This document shows, piece by piece, positions 21,615 through 28,738 of a stretch of DNA of 28,738 nucleotides (position 1 is its first letter; every line of letters begins with the position of its first letter). Made by a program: the position numbers and the translations under genes. This stretch comes from Paracamarosporium sp. OC-R06-R3 (taxonomy: Eukaryota; Ascomycota; Dothideomycetes; Pleosporales; Didymosphaeriaceae): NCBI GenBank assembly GCA_019828545.1, contig JACVRA010000204.1:1-28738 (forward strand), read 5' to 3'. The notes beneath the pieces are model-generated. The model saw only the letters and a program-made list of their open reading frames with translations. It did not search any database and was not told where the DNA came from.

Positions 21615-22296
21615 TCACACTGAATCGTTCTGAGTAGCCTGCTCCCATTCTCGCTTCATCGTGTTACGAAACTCGCTGAATGCCATATCGCTATTCGGGG
21701 TGAATTTCTCTGGCTTGGGGTGGTCTTTGTCGACCTAGTTGAAACCAGCGTAATAGACTTTATTCGCTTTCTCATATCTAGACATACTTGTCACTAAAAT
21801 TCACTCATCTCAGTGGGGCTGCGGGCATACCGGTAGCATTGAATCGTACAGCAAACACTTGGAGACTTGTTTTCTAGCTGATGAACCTGATATTGATTCT
21901 CACCAATCCAGGTGATCTGCCCTTCCCTCAGAGTGGCTGGATATCCAATCTGCACTGGTGGGTTTTGCAATGATTCGAACCACGAGCAGGTAATCTCGCC
22001 GTGAAGCACCTAGAAGTTTGAGCCTGCATTCTGTCAGGTGTTATCGGACTTACCTTGATCACTGCACATGCCTGGCCATGATCATGAACCAGAGAATGAT
22101 GTCGAGATGGCCAGGTTTCGAGAACATAAGGAATACCCGGAGAATCACCCTATTCTGGGATTATAGCTCGCCACTAGTACCAGTCTTTCACGTACCATAT
22201 TTTGACCAAGTGTGATCCTGAGATACGTCCCTGAAATGTCGTGGCCCAGTTCACCATTCCTTACCTTCTTCTTCAATGTCTTGTAAGCCCAGCATC
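21615..22296 (-). pseudogene. Cysteine-dioxygenase-like cupin domain, spliced but disrupted
   Basis: On the minus strand I can follow a cupin domain through four exon pieces: about 22294-22196, 22149-22054, 22009-21788 and 21734-21615, with introns 22150-22195, 22010-22053 and 21735-21787. Splicing gives GTYLRITLGQN, then YVLETWPSRHHSLVHDHG, then VIK joined to VLHGEITCSW, then YQVHQLENK and CCTIQCYRY, ending EFRNTMKREWE and a TGA at 21615-21617. HDH plus the later His of VHQLEN match the three-His iron site of cysteine dioxygenase-type cupins, thiol dioxygenases that oxidise cysteine or similar thiols to the sulfinate. Two adjacent stops (TAG TGA, 21796-21791) interrupt the third piece just before its donor; both could come from TGG codons. 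The piece begins directly after, and one frame away from, the end of the gene starting at 23112. I take it as the 3' half of that gene. Confidence 0.7.
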
Positions 22297-23112
22297 CTAG
22301 GGTGACACAGCTACGCTGAATAGGTACGGAAAGTCTGCATCGTTTAGCACGATGCTAGCGCCAGCAACGTTCCCATAGAGCTCTTGGCATGCCTCTAGAA
22401 GATTCGCGGGTGCTGTGAAAGTACCGAGTTCTAAATCTCGAAGCGTGACTTTATCGGCCGGGAGGACGAATGGCGGTCGATCAATCACAACTGGAGGTGG
22501 GGCAATAACTGGCCTGACTGAAATAGTAGTATCCACAAGGATCTCGACATCATTGACATTTTCCAGCCAGTCCGACTCGTTTGGCTTGATCCAGACCATT
22601 ACACCATCATCATTTTTTTCTTTCAGTGTTGCTTCAATAAGTGTCATAGTCTTGTTAGCAAAGTACTTCCCGTATCGAAGGAGATCATTGTTCAAATCGA
22701 TTGAGAACCTGTACATGGTTTCAATCCCGACATTCAACCAGCATGCATCTTCTGGCTTGCGGAATTCGAAAGCTATTGGTCGCTTTCCACCTATCAAATT
22801 ACGGGTCTCGGAATAAAGGAGGACCTCTTTCTTGCCGATATCAAGATGGAGAGATGGGGAGCCAGCGAGATCTGTTACCCCTGAGAACTGAAGAAGAGCT
22901 TCTGTTGTGGCCTTAACCGCAATTGTTCCTTGCCCCTTGATAGGCAATTGGTTGGCATATTTGGCGACAATCAGGACAATGAGCTCCCCGTCCTCAGTCT
23001 TAAGAGTTTTGTGCACATGCAATGTTGGTCCATTGGCCCAGTTGGGAGAATCTTGTGGGATTTGTGGTGCGGTACCAAAGAAGGGATCAAAAAAGTCTGT
23101 GGGAGCGGCCAT
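22297..23112 (-). CDS. Uncharacterised protein, likely N-terminal part of a broken two-domain cupin gene
   Basis: One uninterrupted frame of 271 codons from an ATG at 23112 to TAG at 22299-22297. I do not recognise its first ~190 residues. They start MAAPTDFFDPFFGTAPQIPQ and look beta-rich (for example GELIVLIVAKYANQLP and TISVRPVIAPPPVVID), with no signal peptide or membrane helix. A proline-rich linker (about 200-215) is followed by DKVTLRDLELG and LLEACQELYG. That resembles the helical lead-in of cysteine-dioxygenase-type cupins. Within a few bases of the stop, another frame continues GCWAYKTLKKKVRNGELG and then the cupin. This suggests one original gene split by a one-frame slip near 22297. 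A shortened product of 271 residues without the metal site may still be made. The start is inferred from being the first ATG of the frame. Confidence 0.65.
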   Translation of the reverse strand: MAAPTDFFDPFFGTAPQIPQDSPNWANGPTLHVHKTLKTEDGELIVLIVAKYANQLPIKGQGTIAVKATTEALLQFSGVTDLAGSPSLHLDIGKKEVLLYSETRNLIGGKRPIAFEFRKPEDACWLNVGIETMYRFSIDLNNDLLRYGKYFANKTMTLIEATLKEKNDDGVMVWIKPNESDWLENVNDVEILVDTTISVRPVIAPPPVVIDRPPFVLPADKVTLRDLELGTFTAPANLLEACQELYGNVAGASIVLNDADFPYLFSVAVSP

Positions 23113-23345
23113 ATTGGACTTGGTATTACACTGACAGCGCGCCTAATCTTGAAGAAAATTGAAGAAAATACTACCTTCAGAACATGTGCTTTGTATGTAT
23201 CCTGATATGCTGCATTCATAATAGGGTGGCTGAATGGGACTAAACTAAATATGCGGTAGGGCATAGACGCACATTCCTGGTTTCTTCCCCATCGCGCCAC
23301 CACCGCATCCATACGGATTCAGCCCGCCATTCATCAACGAATCCT

Positions 23346-24680
23346 ATGTTTCAACGTTTAATTTCAGTCTCTAGAGCGCCTTCACTTTATAGACCTTACC
23401 AGGATCAGGGTTTGCTATACCAAACTGCCATATCTATGTCCACGAAACCGGCTCAAACTCCAAATAATCGCGAAAGACAGTACTTGTTTACGATCCAAGC
23501 CGAGGATCCCCACAGTCATCGAATACGATCATACTTTCCTGTAGAGCTTGGGAACACATACAAATACGGCCAATATAAAATCGTTCACAAGCTCGGATGG
23601 CGGGCGAGAGATACACAGTATGCCTCGATGCTCGTTTCCATTACTTGATCTCTAATCGTGAGCTATGATAGTAATGAATTAAACGTGGCGTCAAAGATAG
23701 CCCCTACAAAACATGCTTCACATGAAGTTCGTATCATGCAGAATCTGCGCAATTGCCACACGACATATCCAGGACGGCCGTTCGTCTCACAGCTTCTGGA
23801 TCATTTCGAAATCAGTGCGTCTCACAAATGCCTGTTCCTAGAGCCAATGGGGTCAACTGTAGGGTCCTATATGGACGAGTTTTGTACAGGTCGCCTACCG
23901 GGGAAATTAGCCAGGGAAGTTTTTTCGCAAATAGCCTTGGGTTTAGCCTATCTCTGGGATTGTGGAGTGGGGCATAGAAGTAAGGGAAGGATATATCAAC
24001 GTTGTGGGCTCTGCTGATGATGTTCGAATCTAAAGATTTGCACTTACGCAATATCCTGTTTACCGCTCCAGAGATGTCTAAACTAGCAGAAGAATACATC
24101 ACCTGCCGCCTTGGAAAACCGGAAACATGCTTAATACAGCGACTGGGTGGAAAACCTTCACTCAAATCTTCCATGCCCCGCTACCTGGTGAAACCGGAGA
24201 CATTCAGAGGTCATTCACAGAAGTTAGAATAAGAGATTTCAGGAGTGGTAAATTGCACTTCGTATATAGTCAACAGCATCTGCTAACGCAGGCAGCATTC
24301 TTTTATAAGGAACCACCTGTTATACTACACACGCCGTATCATATTAGCGCACCAGAAGCTCTTTACAATCAATGCTTGAATCAGTTTGGAGTATGTGGAG
24401 CATTGGCTGTGCGGTACGCTAAGACATCTATCAATATGTATCAATGCTAACAAGATCTAAAATATTTGAGATAAATACTGGCAGACCATTTATCGGTTCA
24501 ATATCCGCGAACAGGATCAGCGCCATTAGGGAGATACAATCCCATATAGGCCCTCCTCCTGCACAATGGAGAGCCGGATTAGGCTTATCTAGACATTTAA
24601 ATTATGACCCAGCGTCAAGAGGAGACACGAAAGAGCTGTTACGCAGCCCATGGCTACGCAGAGATGTCGCACGCGAGTAA
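23346..24680 (+). pseudogene. SRPK-like serine/threonine protein kinase, degenerate
   Basis: The pieces follow the order of an SR-protein-kinase-like domain as found in many fungal paralogues. YFPVELGNTYKYGQYKIVHKLGW (about 23540-23600) is the lead-in and first part of the glycine loop. A frame slip follows, and the loop is lost or displaced. VASKIAPTKHASHEVRIMQNL (about 23685-23750) holds the beta-3 Lys and the C helix. LVSQLLDHFE-like and GLAYLWDCGVGH lead to the catalytic loop, split by an intron at 23980-24035. The rejoined loop reads HRNLHLRNILF instead of the family's HGDLHxRNILF, so the catalytic Asp is lost. The metal-binding DFG reads DFR at about 24237. A slip occurs around 24200. 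ILHTPYHISAPEALYNQ matches the APE region. An intron at 24414-24454 with a perfect TGCTAAC branch site follows. The tail NYDPASRGDTKELLRSPWL and normal stop end at 24680. Kinase activity is excluded. Confidence 0.83.
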
Positions 24681-25265
24681 GCAGCCGAATTAGCAAGCTT
24701 TCCATGCGGTTCATGTAGATACCCAGGCTAGGGTATACACAGTAGAGGAATACATAATTCTCACATCAAGATAAGCCCAAACTGCCCCACACGCAAAAGT
24801 GCAACATCGCTCGACGTGAATGAAGATTTTCTACACCATGCCTTCACGAAGACGACCTCTAGTACAATCACCTCTCTCAAGCGGAATTATGACAGAGCGG
24901 GAATCTCGATATTGTGACGCATTGTGCGTTGTACTGCGTTCCTTACTCAGCTGCGGCTTATTAGATTGGCACGTTGTTCCGTATATACCCCACGCCTGTA
25001 TTTGTGGCTGAGTTGTCCACTTCTGGCGCGTCCACTAGCCTCCTCTTCCCCTTCGACAGTCGTGGTATCTGGCGCGTAGCTGGAATGCCTGCTATCCTCT
25101 CTCAAACGATTACTTGAAGAACGCGTGCCTCAAGGATTTTCGCAACTACATAGATATTCAACCCCACATCAACCTCACGATAGGTTATCATAGACCTCCG
25201 CATCCATAGCATTAGAGCTCCGCATCCCCCCTTGCGTTTATACGCCGCCACATCCTAATCATTTT
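24681..25265. other. Intergenic, no supported gene
   Basis: About 585 bases with only short frames (for example 24820-25011) and no recognisable domain or repeat. Confidence 0.4.
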
Positions 25266-25493
25266 CCTTCTCCCGAGCAGGCGCTGAGGATTTGCATCCA
25301 GGGCCCACTAGTGTCAATTCAGAAGCTAATCCCAGACGTAGAGTTCCGCTACAAAGACTAGGGAAAGCCATTTCCCCAATCAGCAGCCTCTAAACTAGCT
25401 AAGCTAGCGTTCCGAGCCCTCTATGGCCGGCCAACAGATCCCAAGAAAGGGGAGAAACTTACAATACGTGATAAGTACAACGCGTGGATCTAG
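25266..25493 (+). pseudogene. Unidentified coding-like remnant, C-terminal type
   Basis: One frame of 76 codons is open except for one TAG and has protein-like composition: PEQALRICIQGPLVSIQKL, then VEFRYKD, stop, then KLAKLAFRALYGRPTDPKKG, ending NAWI before TAG. I do not recognise the family. It sits at the edge of an AT-rich patch and may belong to a transposable element. Confidence 0.3.
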
Positions 25494-25499
25494 GATCTA

Positions 25500-25740
25500 T
25501 TACAAATATAAGTGCTAATAAACAAAAAAATAAACACTATATAGCTAACATAAGAATAGGAAGATAGACTACTACAGCATAACCTTTAACTATAAAGTAC
25601 CTGCAAATAAGATTGACCCCGAAGTCCTAGCTATAAACATAATTAAGCTAGAAGAAGTTAGTAGAGAGTATACAAATAGCATTAAGTTCACCCAGAAGTA
25701 TCTCCGTCTATAAGTAGATGTAGAGGAATATACTAGGACT
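25500..25740. repeat. AT-rich block, probably RIP-affected repeat remnant
   Basis: Strongly AT-rich with many TA, TAG and TAA words, sharply different from the sequence on both sides. This is the expected result of repeat-induced C-to-T change. The parent element cannot be named. Confidence 0.5.
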
Positions 25741-26395
25741 AAGGTCTTAGCAGTACCACGGTGCTGTCAGTGGAAAAAGGGAACACAAGATAAGACCAGG
25801 ATTAACGACGACGTACGAAGGCGTACGCTCAAGGGAAAGGAATAAGCTATGTTCTGTTCGAGACTTCCTTCTGCTCACGGATCCTTCCCGTCGTGAACCT
25901 ATATCGGACGTAGGAATATGAGTAACTACTGGGGCATTACTGTGCAGGAATAAGTACGATCCACCAGGAATTGACCAAAAACAGCTCAATCATGAGGCGA
26001 GCGCTTCAAGCCAGCTGGAGTAAACTCATGCACTCTCGTGTGGCAATGTATACTTGAGACAGAGACAGTCCACGCAACTCGCGCATCCCTGGACCTGCAT
26101 ACATTTACACAACGAGGATAGGACTATCTGGAATGTTGTTATTGAAACGAGGATTGAGCCTAAGTCTAGTCTGCATATACTAGCGATACGAGTCGCTCCT
26201 TGAAAAGTAACATCAAGTCGATGGCGGCGTGTTGCACTTTGTGTCCCCACAGTTCCCGTATACTGAATGTCTCGTCAAGGCTAAGGTAATTACGGATTTG
26301 GTATTCCACACTAGAATCATACTGCCTAATTCCAGATATGCCGAAGAGCTTAAAGATATGAATACCAGTAGGCGGCAAACATGGAGATCACTCCC
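25741..26395. other. Intergenic downstream of the HET gene
   Basis: No supported gene. It contains a near-palindrome (ACGTACGAAGGCGTACGC around 25811-25828). The start of the stretch may be an LTR or other repeat remnant, but I find no paired ends. Confidence 0.35.
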
Positions 26396-28003
26396 CTATA
26401 GGTTACCATCAATTTGGTGTTGTAACCTGACCGAGTTGTTGCAATGCACGAGAAAGCAATCAATAATGCTAAAACCGTGAACCTTCGCAGTGTCTTTCAT
26501 TATCTGGTTGACACACTCCTTGAGCAACTCATGGAATAGCTTACCAGCCCCTTCGTCGAGATAAGCCGCACAATCAGCCCACTGTGGGTCCAGCTTTAGG
26601 CTGTTTTCTGTCTCTGCAGAGCGCTCACGCAACTCCATAGCTAGGGCTTTCTGCTCTGGACTTATAGCAGATTGAACAACATTGTCCCACAGCTCAGACC
26701 AGATCTGCCATACGTCTGACACCCGCATCATGGGCAGATCGTCGATCACGGTCAGCACACTATGAGACCATTCAAGTGCCCTTAGATAGTCCATAGAAGT
26801 AGTTGATGCTGTGGTCCCTTGTAGCGTATGGTCAGATCCTAGTAACGCCGTAGCAAGAATCCGCGCGTACGGCATCGAATAATGATTGTCGATTTTTCCT
26901 AGGTACATCCAATTCTTAGCTACGTCTCGATGCTTAATTGCCGCTTTGAGCACATTTTCGTACACTAATTCGAGAGGCAAAGCGTAATCGACCTTCAATC
27001 GTTGCTCAGGCAAGACCAAAGCCTGAACTCCAAAAACTTTGTCGCGAAGATCGGTGCATTGCTGGCGTGCGTATTTGTTAATGGCGTCTGATAGTGGTAG
27101 AAGAGCGACTGCGTCGTTTTTCGCATTCTCTTCGGTGAAAAGTATGCCGCGAAGCAGGTCGGGTAATTTGCTCAAGCAATTTGCAAATGGACGTTGCCTA
27201 GGTTGAAGTAACCTGTTTCTGCGACTTGATGCAGACCACATTTTCCACAGGCCGTTACCAAGAGAACGTTGTGATATCTCTCTATGTCCAACGCAAAACA
27301 TTACGTGTCCAGCCAGGACCAACTCTTGCACGATCCACAGCCGTGACCAGTAATCTCTATTTAACATCTCGATGATCGCTGTCTCTGCTTCCTCCGAAAA
27401 CGTGTCAAGAAGAGCACCAGAGAGTTCATTCCAGGACCGCTGCGCCCATGTCTCAATCTCGTCAAGCGCTATACTCGTGCCGGGTATCAGATCACCCAGC
27501 CAGACAAGGACGTCGGCATCCTTGTAAATCTGGCTCATTATACTCACTTGTTTGTTGCGCTCAGATATGTTATTTTGGTCGATGCAAAGTTGGTCGATCC
27601 ATATATATTCATCCCGATACTCTTCCCATAGGAAGTTTAAGAAGCTGTGTAGATTATGGCGTATGGTAAAACTGTGGTCTTCCACTGTGATGCCAAAGCA
27701 AGGCGACGGTGGACCCCAGGTGTATGAAAGACATCTAAAAGTGGTCTTGATGTGGCTGTCTGCACTGTTTCCAATGTTGTTGCGCACATCTGCCAGAGAG
27801 AAATGGTCAAGGTGGCCAACAGCTTCTCCCCGTGCGTTCGAACTTAATCTGAATAGACGGATTTGTTGATCTGGAGCAGCTAGATTCTTGTATGCGAAAG
27901 CGCCACTTTTCGGTCCCCAAACTATCTGTTGACTAGCGTTCTGTCTTCCGCCAATGTTGTGAGGATCATGGTTCATCGTTGGTTGACTGCCATGCGTATC
28001 CAT
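26396..28003 (-). CDS. HET-domain protein (heterokaryon incompatibility)
   Basis: Single uninterrupted frame on the minus strand; first ATG at 28003 gives 535 residues. The frame is open further upstream, so a longer N terminus or an upstream exon is possible. The HET domain is clear in three blocks: CLSYTWGPP (about 91-99), YIWIDQLCIDQNNISERNKQ (about 133-152) with IYKDADVLVWLG (about 159-170), and YWSRLWIVQELVLAG (about 218-232). The remaining C-terminal part, from about 235, is the variable region seen in most single-HET proteins, with no repeats such as WD40 or ankyrin visible. HET proteins trigger cell death or growth arrest when genetically different hyphae fuse; most family members in a genome have no assigned partner. 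No inactivating change is seen. The neighbouring sequence on both sides is repeat-like. Confidence 0.88.
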   Translation of the reverse strand: MDTHGSQPTMNHDPHNIGGRQNASQQIVWGPKSGAFAYKNLAAPDQQIRLFRLSSNARGEAVGHLDHFSLADVRNNIGNSADSHIKTTFRCLSYTWGPPSPCFGITVEDHSFTIRHNLHSFLNFLWEEYRDEYIWIDQLCIDQNNISERNKQVSIMSQIYKDADVLVWLGDLIPGTSIALDEIETWAQRSWNELSGALLDTFSEEAETAIIEMLNRDYWSRLWIVQELVLAGHVMFCVGHREISQRSLGNGLWKMWSASSRRNRLLQPRQRPFANCLSKLPDLLRGILFTEENAKNDAVALLPLSDAINKYARQQCTDLRDKVFGVQALVLPEQRLKVDYALPLELVYENVLKAAIKHRDVAKNWMYLGKIDNHYSMPYARILATALLGSDHTLQGTTASTTSMDYLRALEWSHSVLTVIDDLPMMRVSDVWQIWSELWDNVVQSAISPEQKALAMELRERSAETENSLKLDPQWADCAAYLDEGAGKLFHELLKECVNQIMKDTAKVHGFSIIDCFLVHCNNSVRLQHQIDGNL

Positions 28004-28579
28004 GTTGGATACATGCACCTTCGCGATGATGAAGAGGTCGTCAACGGAAAAGGAAGATGGGGATATGCGCGGTCTCGGGTCGGTGGCATGGAGCGGTTGA
28101 TCGGCTGGCTATCGCCATAATGCAGCCGGTGGCCGAAGCGGCCGTGCCCCGCATGCAAGCCATGTCCAGGTCTCCGAGTCGGAAAGGTATATTCGGGTAG
28201 CAACGGCGACCGGCCAACGCAGCCCTCGAATTCAAAACCAGCCGCGGCCAGGACACTGCAGCGCTAATAATGCAATACTCGGCATCATAGATCCTCTAGA
28301 CCAAAGATATGTCAAAGCGAAGCTCACGTTTCATCAGACCAATCCTCCCTCGTTAGATGATAACGTGTCCGTGCGCGTACCGTATCTTGGCAGTTAATGC
28401 GCATCGTCACTCAAGGCGCACCCCTCTAAGTAGGTTGTAGGTCGCCTGACTATGGTTTTAGCGTCGCATAAACTGACTATACCTAAAGTAGTAACGTGTC
28501 TGTGCACGCGATGCGCGGATTCGCGATGTAATATAAATACCAAAATACCCTACTTTTAATATACAATAACTCTACTAAC
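28004..28579. other. 5' flank of the HET gene and edge of a repeat
   Basis: A GC-rich part (28060-28260) probably holds the HET promoter. Two related words, AACGTGTCCGTGCGCGT near 28363 and AACGTGTCTGTGCACGCG near 28493, lie about 130 bp apart. The second could be the terminal repeat of the transposon that follows. From about 28520 the sequence becomes AT-rich. Confidence 0.4.
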
Positions 28580-28738
28580 ATGGCTTTAATTAATAAAGCG
28601 CTTATAGAGCTAGAATTACTAAGACCTAAAAAAGACTTTTTATATAAAAAAATTATAATTAAATATAGTATTTGGCCTTTAACTTTATTATTATAATAAG
28701 GTAGATACTTTACCTTTAAAACTAATACTATATAGCTT
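28580..28738 (+). mobile_element. Pogo/Fot1-like transposase, mutated 5' end (partial at window edge)
   Basis: From ATG at 28580 the frame reads MALINKALIELELLRPKKDF and then YKKIIIKYSIWPLTLL before TAA TAA. This pattern (ALxAL-x-LKPG-x-DFxY-x-x-IAKKYGVxRxTLSRRH) is the first helix-turn-helix of fungal pogo/Fot1 DDE transposases. The sequence is extremely AT-rich, which fits strong RIP. The element continues beyond the window, so neither the DDE domain nor the right end can be seen. Confidence 0.55.

Noticed and set aside
21735..21737. TAG in the frame of the last cupin piece, first read as a stop
   Set aside because: It is the acceptor of a GTATGT..CTAG intron (21735-21787) that joins the frames in phase.
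1..28738. tRNA or rRNA genes and CRISPR arrays
   Set aside because: No cloverleaf with A and B boxes, no rRNA-like block and no spaced repeats were found by eye; the sequence is eukaryotic.

Overview
The window comes from a filamentous ascomycete (Pezizomycotina). Genes carry short introns of about 40-75 nt with GT..AG ends and CTAAT/CTAAC/CTGAC-like branch sites. The protein families are typically fungal: a HET-domain protein, a GLEYA adhesin, a fungal rhodopsin-domain protein, a Zn2Cys6 regulator, a DAL5-like transporter and an SRPK-like kinase. Several AT-rich stop-filled patches look like repeats mutated by RIP (repeat-induced point mutation) or by long decay.

Layout, left to right. 393-1534 (+): intact extended-SDR ketoreductase of the Gre2/dihydroflavonol-reductase type, two introns. 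1535-3643: long intergenic stretch ending in a promoter with two CGG-N7-CCG boxes. 3644-5243 (+): intact MFS anion:cation symporter, two introns. 5244-7640: AT-rich, with the C-terminal part of a UbiA prenyltransferase (-). 7641-7997 (+): rhodopsin-domain protein cut off after two membrane segments. 8357-10470 (+): Zn2Cys6 regulator pseudogene with an intact DNA-binding domain and a broken regulatory domain. 12612-13509 (-): intact sulfotransferase-like protein. 14200-14970: weak relics. 15421-16575 (+): alpha/beta-hydrolase pseudogene. 17873-19286 (+): intact secreted GLEYA adhesin, three introns. 19589-20705 (-): intact MDR oxidoreductase, one intron. 21615-23112 (-): a gene of unknown N-terminal domain followed by a cysteine-dioxygenase-like cupin, broken by a frame slip and two adjacent stops. 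23346-24680 (+): SRPK-like kinase pseudogene with lost catalytic motifs. 26396-28003 (-): intact HET-domain gene. 28580-28738 (+): mutated start of a pogo/Fot1-like transposase running off the window.

The overall picture is an accessory region in which intact genes alternate with decaying ones. Reductase, transporter, UbiA prenyltransferase, regulator, hydrolase, sulfotransferase and enoyl-reductase-like genes are the usual tailoring, transport and control set of a secondary-metabolite cluster. No backbone synthase (PKS, NRPS or terpene cyclase) is visible, so a cluster remnant is only a hypothesis. The least ordinary object is the broken two-domain cupin gene at 21615-23112. All family calls are from reading motifs by eye, without database searches.
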